Assembly (NCBI GenBank): GCA_035222895.1
Contig: JAVYIG010007842.1
Coordinates: 32,484-96,483 of the forward strand
Length of the DNA stretch: 64,000 bases
Origin: Strongylocentrotus droebachiensis
Lineage: Eukaryota; Echinodermata; Echinoidea; Camarodonta; Strongylocentrotidae
Direction of reading: 5' to 3'
Shown here: positions 22,908 to 35,647 of the stretch, piece by piece
How the letters are laid out: each line of letters begins with the position of its first letter
How positions within the stretch are numbered: the first letter of the stretch is position 1
The notes under the pieces: model-generated
The model's input: only the letters and a program-made list of their open reading frames with translations
Databases searched by the model: none
Told to the model about the DNA's origin: nothing
Translations under genes and position numbers: made by a program

Positions 22908-22981
22908 TAGGACTGCGCTTGCTTGCTTTGTGAGGGCTTCATCATCGGGCGGTGGGCTCCAATGGAGGGGGGTGAACGTGC
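22843..22981 (+). repeat. 139-bp direct duplication, copy 1
   Basis: This holds the last 65 bases of the MITE at 22439-22907 plus 74 bases of adjacent DNA (up to GTGAACGTGC). It recurs at 23192-23330 with only a few differences. Confidence 0.92.
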
Positions 22982-22986
22982 CACAT

Positions 22987-23193
22987 GATTCCACATGGCT
23001 GCACTTACTGACCCATACACTATCATACTCGGTAGCTTGATGAAACATGGGTAATTATGTGTGTGGAACTCCAGTGGGCACCTTGGGATTTTCATCATGT
23101 TTTCTTCTCCACTTTGGTTTCTTTGTGTTGTTTCTAATAGCAGTGTTACGTACTTGGCAAAATTAACATTCTTTTGGCTTCACAGTATATGCT
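22987..23193 (-). repeat. Inverted duplication arm X' (no MITE)
   Basis: This is the reverse complement of arm X (21686-22379 minus its MITE). It is bracketed by the two 139-bp direct repeats, with a one- or two-base overlap at 23192-23193. Confidence 0.9.
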
Positions 23194-23330
23194 CAAGACC
23201 CGTTACTCTGGAGCGGTCTAACTAAGACCACTTTCAAAGTGAGTGAGAACGGGGTCTAGGACTGCGCTTGCTTGCTTTGTGAGGGCTTCATCATCGGGCG
23301 GCGGGCTCCAATGGAGGGGGGTGAACGTGC
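23192..23330 (+). repeat. 139-bp direct duplication, copy 2
   Basis: Copy of 22843-22981. It begins CTCAAGACCCGTT and ends GTGAACGTGC, after which the flanks diverge. It includes a 65-bp MITE end (23192-23256). Confidence 0.92.
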
Positions 23331-23619
23331 AGCTGAATGGCTAAACAGTTTCATTCCTTTCAACAAAGTGATTATGATTCCATTCCAAACCCATCCCTCT
23401 GGATTTATGGGTAAACTTTGCCCACGGAGAAGGTGTAATTTATAAGCCACAGGAAGCAGAGATGCATGGATACAACTATGTTTAAACGGTAGCAAGGTTT
23501 TTAAAAAACAGAGAATTAATCATTATTTCTAGAGAAGTCCTTAAAGATTAATAGACATTTTAAAAATCAAGGGATCAGTTCTACTTAAATATCGTATTCT
23601 CCCTCCATTTTATTCACCT

Positions 23620-23815
23620 ATCTCTCTGTCTCTCCCTCTATCTCTCTCTCTCTCTCTCTCTCTTTCTCTCCCTTTCTCGCTCTCTCTCTCTTTCTCTAAT
23701 CCTCCTCGCATCTTTTTCTGTTATCCCTCCCTTCTCACCCTAAACGCATTAAAATGTAAAGGACTATAGTTTTACATACTGCCCCCCCCCCCCCCCCCCC
23801 AAGCAAAAAAAAAAT
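23620..23815 (+). repeat. (CT)n microsatellite followed by C19 and A-rich tract
   Basis: CT repeats (23620-23697), then about 80 bases of unremarkable sequence, then C19 (23782-23800) and an A10 run leading into ATATATAT. Confidence 0.85.
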
Positions 23816-24712
23816 ATATATATTTTGACGAACAGAAAATCTCCCTTAGCAAACATTATCCATGATATGTCTGAGGAAAGCATGGACCAGAGAGCATATA
23901 AATATTAATATATAAAAGAGAACTAACAGTAGGCTAATGGTGGATATGCCAGTCACTTTTCATTCCTTGATCTATGATCAGATCAACTGCGGGTCAGTCG
24001 GTCGTAAAGCTGTCTGACATTTCATGATAGCCTTCCTTTGAAGAAAAGCGACATGGGCCCAACTCCTAGCCTCCTGGCTTGGGGGATCCATTGAATGAAT
24101 TCACCAAGCACAACAAATCACACCACATCTTCTTTTCTCACATCTCTAACAAACCAGAAGGTGGGGATAATCTACATAAGCCGCTTATTTCAGACTAGCT
24201 GAGAAAAGAGGGGCGGAAATACAGAGTCCATAATACCCGATACAACATCTTGCTTGAATACAGCTTCCCCCACTTAGGAAAACTGCCAACCGGGGAGGAG
24301 AAATCAAATTCATGAGTACCTATGACTAATGCTCCGAGGACTGTTTGAGTATTTCTGGATGTTTATTCTTAACTTCTCATTGGATGTGACATGAATTGCA
24401 CATACAAAAGGGTGATTTGTAAAGAGGTTGTCCCTATGCCTAAAAATCTCATCTAATGTCTGGAGAAATCAGCCTTGGGAGCATCATTAAAAGTGCATGA
24501 ATGAATGTAGGCACGGAATGAAAGCAAAGTTGTGGCAGTGGGTTCAAAAATAATTCTCTTCTTTAAAATGTTAATAACTCTATTCTACTTAGTTTGGGCC
24601 TGACCACTGCAAGATAAAGTCCCTTACTTTGATATGTAAAATGACAATGCCTGTTGAGAGGCACACAAGGGTTGTAACATGTTAAAAAGTATAGGAGTAA
24701 AGCATGGACCTA

Positions 24713-25169
24713 CAGCCTTTTCACACACAGCTAAAATTCATCGTATCTAGAGATGATTAGAATCACTCAACAGTTTTAAACATGTTTATAGACAAAATTT
24801 CCCAGTGTGAACATCGTTTATACGATGTTGGGATAAATACGAAGTCGCGATGCATACGCCCCTAAAAGCAGGCTGCAGATACGAAGTTCGTATCTAGTGA
24901 GCTTGACATTTTGTGTGTGAAAGGTTATTCGTGTTTAAACGTGTTTCAGACGTGTTTAAACTGGATGGAGCATGCGCTTTGATTGATGTGACATGACCTT
25001 CAATGCGCAATGGCACTACTGCGCATTTTACGAGCAGTACTTAATCACGAAACGATTAACGATCGCACCGAAATTTCTGTGTGTGAAAGGCTCGTGATTA
25101 GTTTAAACACGTTCGAAACACGTTTATACTAGTCATGTTTATAGAATTTTTGCTGTGTGTGAAAAGGCT
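24713..25169. mobile_element. MITE, CAGCCTTTTCACACACAGC family
   Basis: The element is 457 bp with perfect 19-bp inverted ends CAGCCTTTTCACACACAGC, extended by AAAATTC-like bases, and flanked by CTA on both sides (24710-24712 and 25170-25172). Copies of the terminal motif occur inside (GTGTGTGAAAGG at 24913-24924, CTGTGTGTGAAAGGCT at 25077-25092). GTTTAAAC and ACGTGTTT repeats fill the interior. No coding capacity. Confidence 0.9.
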
Positions 25170-25172
25170 GCT

Positions 25173-26757
25173 ACTTGAGTAAACACCCTGGTTCTAACCC
25201 GGTGATATGTAGCTACTACATTCTGCCATCTTATTAATTGAAAGGAAGGGGAGTCACATCACAATAAGTCACTCACAAAACACCACTTTGCATCACTGCA
25301 ACAAATTGTTCACTGTTGCAGCTTTTGCTTTGTGAATACAGGAGAATTAACCCAGTCGTTCTTTAAAAAATCTAGCCTGAAGTTATGCATGTATAGCAGT
25401 TGACTGGAGCATTGAATTTTGACCACTTTGGAGAAGAAACTCTCACAGAGTTTGTAATTAACTCTTTTTCAAGATGTTATTCTATATCTTCCAAGCATGA
25501 CATACCCCTAATCCTTCTGCCCCTCCAAGTCATCTGGTCAATGTAACACTGAGAACAAAGAATGTATCTTTTGCTTCAAGCAAAATTATGTATATTTTGG
25601 TGTTAACCAACCCCTGCACTGAAAATACTTACAAAAGAAAAACATCTTTTCCACCACCAAAACACTTCAGAAGACAACAGCTTTATAAATTGTCCTCAAC
25701 GTAACCCCTAAAAACCCTCGAACAAATAACTCATTAGTTTTATTCAACTTCTGTGCTCAAAATAAACATACAGATCTTAATACCGGTAATTACTTTCTAA
25801 GTGTACTTTTGTTTGCTACCTTTCTCCAAATCTAAAAGTTAAACAAGGATTACTTAGTTTTAAAAAAGTCTCTCTACTAATTTTTTTTTCTTTTAAATAA
25901 ATCATAATGTTGTTATAATTTATAACAGATATTACATGCAGGACGAAGCACCAAAAGGTGTGCTTAAAGTAACACATATGAAAAAGAAAAAAAGCAATGG
26001 ATATACTTGGAAATATTATATGAGGGTAAACAGTTTCCAAGTTTGTTTGTTTTTTAATGTTGTAGCAATAAAAGTAATGTAAACAAAGTTTTGAGTCATA
26101 CTGCTGAAAGACATTCCCACGTCTGCAACATCCAACGCTTCCTCGCAAACTACCGGGTAATGACCTACCCACCAAACATTCATCATCACTAAGACAATGA
26201 GTCTGAAGTGATCTATTCCTTGGAAAAGTAAACTGGATTTAGGATTTAAGGCCAAGAGCAAGAAAGGCATGTTCTAACCATCAACTGGGTAAACAAAAAC
26301 ACATCCTGCCAAGTGCATGTCATCTTCGTTCCATCCCGAGCACGCACACCAACAAGACGATGATACACTACACTACATCACTTTGTCTCTTCGACCCCAA
26401 CCTCTTTAATGCACCAGGACATGGGTGGGGGTGGGAGGAAAGAGCAGCGGTAGGTATTGAATAGAGAAAAGCCCACAGTCAAACATGTTATTTGATGAGC
26501 GAAAGACCAGCTAGTGACACGGCTGCCAGTTGGTTTGGGCATTCACCCCGAGTCGATGAAAGAGATGGATTGTCCATTGGTAATAGGCAGACATACTCAT
26601 GAACTTCTGACATGATGGACCAGCAAAATTCCACAATTTGTTTTTTGTTCCTGCTGTTATAATCTTTAACTCTTTCTCCTTTTCTATGTCATGTGTGTTT
26701 GTTTCTCTTGTATTATATAATTTCTATATCTTAGATATATACAATTTTTCTCACCTT
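25173..26757. other. Large intron, part 3 (25.2-26.8 kb)
   Basis: AT-rich sequence with TACCGGTA at 25781. The minus-strand open frame around 25816-26270 is not recognisable as protein and is AT-rich. No gene seen. Confidence 0.55.
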
Positions 26758-27059
26758 TTCTTCTATCTCCTTCTTTCTTTCTCTTTCTCTCTTTCTTCCA
26801 CCCTCCTTTTCCTCTGTCACTCTGTCCCCTTCCTCTTTATCTCCTGTCAACCTCTTTCAGTCTGTCATGGTCCCTCTTTCTCTCTCTCTCTCTTTCTCCC
26901 TCTCCCACCATCTCTCTATCTTTCCATCCTTATTTTTCTTTTTCTTTCTTCCTTTTTCTCCATCTCACCCTCCTTTTCTCTCTCCCTCTCTCCCTTCAAC
27001 TCTTTCTCCTTTTCTATCTTTCTCTTTATCTCACACACACACCCAATCTGACTCTCTCG

Positions 27060-27095
<36 letters not shown>
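26758..27095 (+). repeat. Long polypyrimidine (C/T) tract
   Basis: About 340 bases are almost entirely C and T on the plus strand, ending in a (TC)n run. The long open frames here on both strands are Ser/Phe/Leu-rich or Arg/Glu-rich products of low complexity. On the transcribed strand of the host gene this is a polypurine stretch. Confidence 0.9.
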
Positions 27096-30000
27096 TCCTA
27101 TTTCTTTGTTTGATACCAAAGCATTCCAAACCTTATGGATACTATCCCGTGCTGCAATGATTTCACCTTTGGGAGCCACCAATTTAAATTTACTCAGTAA
27201 CAAATTTCAGGGAATAACATCTGCTATAAAAAGAAGGGCACATTTATCCTTAGAGCAATCTATCACATGGATAACAATTTGTGACGAAGCAAAAGTCAAA
27301 ACCTCACAATATCTACTTCCCTGCTTTCAGCATTAGATGTTGAGTTACAATCAAGCCACACATGTGCTTAAGCACTCATGTGCATACCACCCTTTAGAAT
27401 ATCTAAACACATGCCAGTCATCATCAACATCAGAGGCCTGTAGATTGTGGGCAAAGTGACTGCAGTACACCAGGTATATCGGGCCTCCCACCTTCTCAGT
27501 ACCGGCATCTAGCTGCACTCCACCATGTCCCGTTTCCTTCTTTGTGACAAGTTCAACCATTGTGGTTGTCCTGCATTTCAACAAGTCTGAGTGAAGCCAA
27601 ATTATGGGTTGTTAGATGTAAATGAAGCCATTTAGTGATTTGGGGTTTGAAAGGTTTTTTTTAAAGTAAAATTCTCACACCTATCTGATTTATCCCATCG
27701 ACAAGGCCCAACTGTCTGCGATGGTTTCATACCGACATAGCTGAAGAGGGGTGTAAGGAACCAACGCTCTCAGTACTCAACCTCCGATCAGCCGGACAGG
27801 GTGGTGGAGGGAGGGATATCGATGCCCTCCATTTGCTCGCATCACATACCAATATAACATTTGATCGTTTTCTACTGGTATAATATTGGAGGAAAATTAC
27901 CTCGCAAATGTGAAAAATGTGAGGTGTAACCTTACCCTGTGTAAGTTAGGTGGGAAACATGAGCAAGATGGCAAGACGCCAAAAACCTCTTGACCTGGCG
28001 AGCCGATCGGTGGGTCACAGGGAGGTGAGCTCCAGGATCAGCTCCCAGACAGATGTGGGACACAAAGGGGCTTGGCAGGCAAGAGGAGGGAGGGCTGCTA
28101 GCTGGAGGATGGAATGAAGGATGGGACACTGGTATTGGTAGAGAAGGTGTGTTTGGGAAGCAAGTGAAGGAGCATCATCAGATGATGAATGACAATGGTG
28201 ATAGTGATGATGATGATGACAGTGCTGATGATGACAGCGATGATGGTAAAAATGATGAAAATGATGAAAATGATGAAAGTGACAATTGGTAAGGATGACA
28301 CAATGACAAAAACATCAGTAGAGAAGTAAAATGTCAAATGCAGAATGAAAGAAAAATCAGGATCAAAAGGTAAACATAAAAGCAAAGGTATTTAACCCAT
28401 CGGATACGATTTGCTTCAATATAACACTTATAGGCCTATATATTCCCTAGACTCTAGCCGGATTTAAATCATGCATGATTTTCAACAGGTTTTGAAAAAT
28501 AGCAAATGAATACACAATGCATACTTAGTGACTTCCGGATGAAACACAATTAAATGTTATTGAATGAAAGTGCAACAATCTGAAGAGACCTACTAAATAA
28601 TTTCGGTGAACAATTTGATCACCTTAACCCTCTGTTAAATGTTACGGTAGAATTAACACTGTGAGTCCACTGTGTGATGAACTCCTTAAAATACTTACAT
28701 TGTAACATAGTAAATCCGCCCTAAACCCTAGATGTCCTATCCTTGGCCGGTGATTACAGGGGTTCCCTTTCTAAAGAAACCCTGGGCTGCTACGGTTATT
28801 TTCCCCTCCCATTATATCATTTCTGACATCCTAATCGCAATCCTCTTATGAACACCATACACAGCTTCAGCTTACACAAACCTAAGGCTTGCTCGATGCT
28901 AGAGAAATTTATTCAGGTTCTTTTAATTCCCAATCCCCATAAAGGTCACTTGTTTCATTCATCGTAACAGGATTAAATCATCCACATTCTTGTATATGTC
29001 CAAATAGTCCCGTTCAATATCCACAATATATGTTCACAACAGCGTACGGTATGAACTACGTATCAGGTGCAAGCTTCCCACCTTTTTTAAAGGTAACCAA
29101 GACTGTTACTGTCTTCGGAATGATGACTAACAGTAATATAACAGTAACAGCTGGTTGACAACCAATTCTTCAGCTACTTAATCTCTGAAGCTCAAAGTCA
29201 CAACACCTTCTTCACAAAATGGCCTCTTCATTTCTTTAATCATGCAAACAAAATAATCACTAATTGATTTATTGGTTTCTTCCTTTCTTGGACCATCTCG
29301 TCTTTCTTACCACCATGCAAGACCAGTCTCAACATCCCATGGATTTAAGACTGATTAGCCGCTTAACTATTGTCCTCATGGGCTTTGATCTATTCTAATA
29401 CTCAATAGACCACAAACTGGGTGGACTTCCCCCATCATCAAACAGAATCCATTGAAGATTAAGGATTTAACCCCTATGCCAATTAGCATGTATTCTCTAC
29501 CCACTCATGTCACTTCCTATCTCTTTCAAAAGGTTGAATGGCCAAGACTTTGTTTGGGGTCTCGATTTCTTAACAAAATGGAGGCATGAAAGAACCTTAA
29601 AAGAACTGATGAAAGAAAGGCAGACTATAGCATCTTCCAAAACTATCCTAAACATAACATTGTACTGGATGACTAATGCAAGATTTAAACATTGATCATG
29701 CCCTTTAATCCTGCATTAAAGGCTTTCATGGAGTTCAACTAGATGTTCAAGTTCTGTCTTTTACCACAGACCTGATGTACTTCTTCATCTATATCAACTA
29801 GTGCTGCTTCTTGTTCAAATAAAGCTTTAGTTTTAGCTTGTGTGTATATTGCTCTCATTTGCATATTACTTATAGGATCCATGGGTTGCATGTACTAAAT
29901 CTATAGGGACAGCAAAATTCAGCAGGCAATTGGTTAAATTTCCAAATCCAGAGGATCATAGACACAAAGGGGTCTTGTTCTTCTTGAAAATCTGCTGATG

Positions 30001-31239
30001 TTTAAAGGTCCCTAGACCACTTCCTCCAGAAACCAGTTTGTTACTTTATGAAACATAAGGAACACTGTAAGATGATGCAGTAGTCACCAGGTTAAAGGGA
30101 CCAATATGAAAAAGTTGACCAACACTTCATGAAACTTGTTTACTGCTTAAACAGCAAAGATTAGCGATCAACACAAAATGGTGCCTAATTAAACCCAATG
30201 TACAATACAAAACACTTCACACCATTCATGGTTTCATTGAGTTCTATACAGTTTATACCATTTTAAAGTCTTGATCATTTACTTCAAAACCCACGAAACT
30301 AACCACTGATTTCATTAACCTTGTTTTATAGTTTTCACACCTATTTATCGACCAAGCCAGAAAGCATTTAATGAACATGTTTATGCCCTTGATAATGGCC
30401 TTTTTGCTCTTTGCCAATGTTGATTAGGTGATATAAAAAGCTTGGCGCCAGTCACCAACTTGAGATTTGGTAGAAGGGTTTCATCTAACAAATATTCAAA
30501 GGTTTTTCCTTACGCCTTGTTGATCATCTCAAGTTTTACACTGTATATACCGGTACTGCATGCAAAAGGAATTTACTAACAAAATACAGCAATCATAAAG
30601 AGCCATTTGAGGCTTACAATATTCTACATCCGAGGAACTTCATAGAGTAACTTTATCGCCAACTTCCAATATTTGTGGAGACAACCCAATAGCTATTATT
30701 CACCAAAATTCAAGTTTCAGTCTTCATGTAATTATTTACATAATCTAAATCCTAAAACCTACTCCTTTTCTCACCGATTCAATGCACCTCCTTAGGCTTT
30801 GTACAACATGAAGGCATATCTACTGGCTTCCATGTTTTTACAAAGTGGTCCCAGCTTATGTGTGCATATATGCAGTAAGACCAAAAGAAAACAAAGTAGT
30901 AGAGCTAATAGATATGTTCACACTGCAACTGTTTAGGTTATCAAATCCCCTAAGTTTTAAATAACGACCCACTTAGAATTATGTGGGTTCACACTGGACC
31001 AAAATAAAGAGTTTTCAAAGCTTTACAGTACAAACCAAGAATTGGAACTAAAAACTGGTGAAACCATGAATTTCATTGAGGCCACACAGCCAGGAACTTT
31101 GAGTGAGAACTCACCCCCACAAAAGATCACTCACAGTTTAAAACTTCAAGTAAAATTTCTTAAACCATGAGTGCAACATCACAATCCTTAACTACAAGAT
31201 AACCTCAAGAGTTGAATCTATGAGCCTGACAATACATTC
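27096..31239. other. Large intron, part 4 (27.1-31.2 kb)
   Basis: AT-rich sequence with a GATGAT-type microsatellite at about 28186-28284 and TACCGGTA at 30548. A 77-codon minus-strand frame (27351-27584) lacks recognisable motifs. No gene or complete element seen. Confidence 0.55.
28186..28284 (+). repeat. GAT/GAAAAT trinucleotide-rich microsatellite
   Basis: Imperfect GATGAT and GATGAAAAT units. The Asp/Asn-rich open frame it creates is a by-product. Confidence 0.85.
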
Positions 31240-31588
31240 AAGGTCTAACTTCATTGGCCTGAGTTGGCCAAATAGCCCACTATTTTGTGATCCAGGAAAT
31301 TAGCCGGAAGTTACAAAACGTGTCTTCATCAGCTTGAAACTCAAGCTCGAGAAATTTGCTCAGTGTTTGCGCATGTGTAGTGCGAGATGGACCCTTTGAG
31401 CTAACAAATTAATGAGTCTTCGGGCTAGTGAAGGCGGACTACAAATAGCGGGCTATTTTGCAAACTAGCCCAAGATATCTTGTGAAGGATTCCAGAGCAA
31501 ATATCCCACTAATTTGTTATCTGGCTAAATTTCCCGGTTCAGAAATAGCAGGCTATTTGGCCACGTTGGGCTGATGATGACAGGCCTT
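31240..31588. mobile_element. Diverged foldback element related to the one at 21825
   Basis: The ends AAGGTCTAACTTCATT and (reverse complement) AAGGCCTGTCATCATC align, followed by GGCCAAATAGCC-CTATTT in both arms. The interior shares AAACTAG-CC-AGATATCTTG and GCTATTTTGCAAACTAG with 21825-22317. No target duplication can be read. Arm divergence suggests an old copy. Confidence 0.65.
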
Positions 31589-33456
31589 TACAGTCTGTAT
31601 TGTATACCTAACTAACGTTAGTGAAGAATCATTTCTGTTAACACCCACCTGAGCCCAGAGGTGGATGTTTGTGGAAAGGATGAAGACTCAGCTTCTTAAA
31701 GATTTACTCTAGCCTTAAGTCCTCTAGTCTAGTAGTCTCCATCTTGCAATCCCCCCTCCCTCCCCCTCTCTCTTTCTCTCTACCCTTTGATTTCATGTTT
31801 CTGATAGAAATTTAATAGAATCGTTAAATAATAAATGAAGTAATCAATGTTTTATATTTTAACTGACTTTCATTTATCATTATAAATAATAGCAAAGATC
31901 ATCTCTTTTATGGAAATTACAGACCACAGGTGGATAGCTTATGAAGATGGTCAAATGAAAGACGATGATTCGACCTACAGCTCATTGTGATGATGAACAG
32001 AGCACTGAGCAGCAGCTACAATGTATATCAAAGTGATGTATCAATTCTATTCAGGATTCTCTCTTGAAGATGAACTCTTCATGACGATTCAAGAGTCTAG
32101 TAAGCTGATTACTGGACACATTTTGACCAATAGCCCTCCCACCGGTCTTTCCGCTGATCCCCAAGCTGGCCAGACCTCGATGACCCCTTTTACACCTCTC
32201 TACATCCAGGGTGTTATCTTGCGTGTGGTCCCCCTGTGTTGGACTACAATGGGACCACAATGCCGCTCCTTACTGATCCCATCGAACAACCATTGTTCTT
32301 TCTTTATCTTCCCACTATTCATCTGGTCTCAGCGTCTCTTTGGTCCCATTTAGACCCTGACCAGAGGGACATAGGATCTGTCCAGTCCCTCTCACACCTA
32401 ATCACGATGCTATTTAGCATGCTGACAATGTTCAATCTTTTGTAATATAGACATTCACCATGGTCGACTCATCTTGGGACAGTTCGACTGATCAGTATAT
32501 ACATGAAAGGCCTGCAGAGGACAGGACTACCATGTCTGAATCAATCATAGGACTTGGGTCCATGTTTACAGGTACATCATGAATATCAAATAATTGGGTA
32601 AAATTTAATACTATTATAAATCGATTACATCAATAGTTAAAATGCACAAGATTTATATGATGTACATGTGTATGAACATATTAATAACATTTAAAAAAAT
32701 GAACAGTTAATTCTTGCTTAATTTCTTTTACCTCCACTTTCCCCTATCCCTTCACAGACACACACACAATCTCCCATGGAGCGAACAAAATTGAATGCAA
32801 GCGCCTACGTCACTGTAGCGACTGGATGACAAACTCTATAGTCCTCTTGAGATTCGAGGCATTAGATATCAAAATTAGGGCTCATCTTCCCACAGAATCA
32901 TCGGCATCACACACGTCAAAAGAAATTTCGTAGGGCTGGAGAGTGGAGTGCAGACATCCATTGAAGGAGGGATTATAAACCCTGTTAATCTTATAGGACA
33001 GAGAAACAATTGGGCTTCAGCCTTTTCAGCATTTGTTGGACAGTAACAAATATAGAATTGGGACTGGGGAGATCACTAGATTAGGATTAAAACTCACTTG
33101 GTTCCAGTTACCAGTAGCATTTCTTTTTAAGATGCCTCCAAGGTTTGGGCTCTGATAAAGTTGACAAAACTGTTTGATACAATGACCGAATGTTTGTTTA
33201 TTTCAAGGTTTTCAATCTCAAAGCAATAATTCAGAGGTGCATCAACAGGGTAAGTAAACACGGGCCCCATATTTTTAGGCCCCCCCCCCCCCCGTCCAAA
33301 AAAAAATTCAACAGGGGGCCCATACATACAGCCCTTACAATTTTTAATTTGGAACCCTTGTGAAGAAGAAAAACAAGGTGTGGAGCCTTGCAATATCCAT
33401 CTATCATTGGATTGTTCCCTCTAAGCACAAACTTTTTTCTTTATCTGTTACATGTT
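31589..33456. other. Large intron, part 5 (31.6-33.5 kb)
   Basis: Includes a composite C14/A9 tract at 33280-33307. The 110-codon open frame at 32021-32353 has no recognised motif and no exon-like context. No gene seen. Confidence 0.5.
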
Positions 33457-33460
33457 TATG

Positions 33461-33905
33461 GGCGCGTTTATCAAGGCTTGCCACTAGATATGTACATATC
33501 GTACCCCACTATTGAACCCCACTATCATACCCCACTATACGATCGTGATTTGCGGGATGTCGCGTTTATCGACTCTTCACGATTCAAAATATAGGCCTTG
33601 TGTCTGCCCAGCTGTTTTGACCCGGGAAGCAGACAGTTTCTCGGAGGTCAACTTCACACACATGCTTGTACACAACACCTGGGTGGTCCTATTTGTATGT
33701 GAGGTTCAAAACAGCTTTGCGTTTATCGATCTCTCAGAAACGTGATTCTGGCTGTATGTCACATTCAAAACACACCTTTTGCGTTTTTAGATATGCCCAT
33801 TTAAAGCCCTTTAAAAAAGGCTTTGCGTTTATCAACTTCTAAATTTGCCTGAAAGACGTTTGAGAAACCTGATTCTAGCCAAAAATTTGGTAGATAAACG
33901 CAACC
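33461..33905. mobile_element. Probable MITE with GCGTTTATC ends and internal copies
   Basis: The left end GGCGCGTTTATC and the right end (reverse complement GGTTGCGTTTATC) are imperfect inverted repeats, flanked by TATG on both sides (33457-33460 and 33906-33909). CGCGTTTATC or TTGCGTTTATC recurs inside near 33561, 33716 and 33823. No coding capacity. The short ends make the borders less certain than for the other elements. Confidence 0.6.
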
Positions 33906-34312
33906 TATGATAGAACTTTACCAGTAAAGAAGACATGGTCCATTTTATGAAAGTGCTCTCAATCAAATGTGAAAACAAAGCTGAGGAAGTTCTATTCCAA
34001 TTACATGAAATTAAACCATGAGCTAATTTTTGTATCGTTGACTGGTTTTTAACAGCAAATTAATAGACAACTAATTTTTTTAAGCATTTAAAAAAAAAAA
34101 AAAAAATCTTTGATAGCTGTAGATACATACGGGAGGAAGAAAAAGATTGAGCATGCTTTGTAACAGTTGAATGAAGGTTTCGGTTGAGTGCTATTGTGTG
34201 TGCAGGTGGAATAAATCATATTATTGATGTTGACAGGGGACAAGCTATTACCTCAAACTTGACCTATTCCACAACAATGCACACTTTTCATCACTCTATG
34301 GGTGCAGTAGAA

Positions 34313-34478
34313 TCCCCCCCCCCCCCCTCTCTCTCTCTTTCTCTCTCTGCTCTACAATCCACATATTTTGTATTCATGATTCTTTTCGTTAGATCTTCTC
34401 TCTTCCAATCCATTTATTTTTCTTCTCCCCCTCTCTCTCTCTCTGTGCCCTCTCTATCTCTTTCTCTCTCAGTCTCTC
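34313..34478 (+). repeat. Poly-C and (CT)n-rich tract
   Basis: A C14 run (about 34314-34327) followed by interrupted CT repeats. Confidence 0.85.
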
Positions 34479-35647
34479 CACTACTTTTCACCATTATCTT
34501 GCAACAATCTACCTTCATCATATATATTTGAAATACAGGTCCATTCTTGACAAAATAAAATGCCCTCTTTGCTTTAATACAGCCAAAACCATATCAGAAT
34601 TTTATGGTCATATCTTTAGTCATTTGAAAAGTTAGGCATATTTCAATATGTAACAAAAATGTCATTATAATATACCTTTCAAAAAGGAATGAAAAATAAT
34701 GTGAACACACCACTACATGTACTATGTGTCTTCAGATCTATCATTGAGAAGGTACCCTTTCTAATTTCTAATCATAACTCTAAGATGTCTTTTCATTTCT
34801 TATGAATGCAATCTTATCTTACAACCATATCACCTGATCTACAAGTACATCATCTAAACAACTGTTCTTGTTGGTCGGTCAACCGTCTGTAATGCACCGC
34901 TCCACTTCATTAGGTAATATCAATATGATTTCATATACGCGGCTGAATATCGACAAACCCACATCACCTTGCCTTTAAAACACTCAAGTGGTACGATGTG
35001 GAGACAGAGAGGAGTGGGAGGGTGGGGTGTTGGTAACGCTGGGTCACTTCAATGGATCTTCCTTTCCAACTTATAAAAGAAATATTCGAGATATGAAAAC
35101 AAACTTTGCAAAGCGTATGATTGATTGCAACTCTGGGATAAATGTCAACAGAGATCTCCAGATGTAAACACACAGAATGCACACTTACTTTATTCATTGC
35201 TTCCAGGGGACACCAAGTTTGGTGTAGAGATCACATGCAGATTTCATTGAGTTGTATAGGTACTTTTTTTAGTGTGGAAGAAAGAGAATCATATGTTATG
35301 TTACAGACACTACTACAAAGATGTATAGTACCTCAATATTGACTACTCAGCATGCAAAATGTTTTGTTTTGGGGCTCATACAAGTTCCACTCGAAAATGA
35401 TACATGTAAGTTCCACTCAAGTGAAAAATATACAAGGGAGCGGTGAGCAATGTAGCTCTCGAAGGTTTCATTATCAAATACCGGTAAGAAAAAAGCTCCC
35501 ACGAATAGAATTTTTTTAACTACTGAATCCACTACAATTTCAATTTTATTCTTCCATCATTCTCTCCCTCCCCCCCCCCCCCCCTTCCCACTTCCCTACA
35601 TCATGCTCTCTTTCTTAATTTAATAATACAGATTTTCTTTCTTCTTA

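Noticed and set aside
26638..27203. Open frames of up to 137 codons around 26.6-27.2 kb
   Set aside because: They are Ser/Phe/Leu- or Arg/Glu-rich translations of a polypyrimidine tract, hence low-complexity artefacts.
27351..27584. 77-codon minus-strand frame as an alternative exon
   Set aside because: It has no recognisable motif, and no splice borders were identified in a phase compatible with the neighbouring exons.
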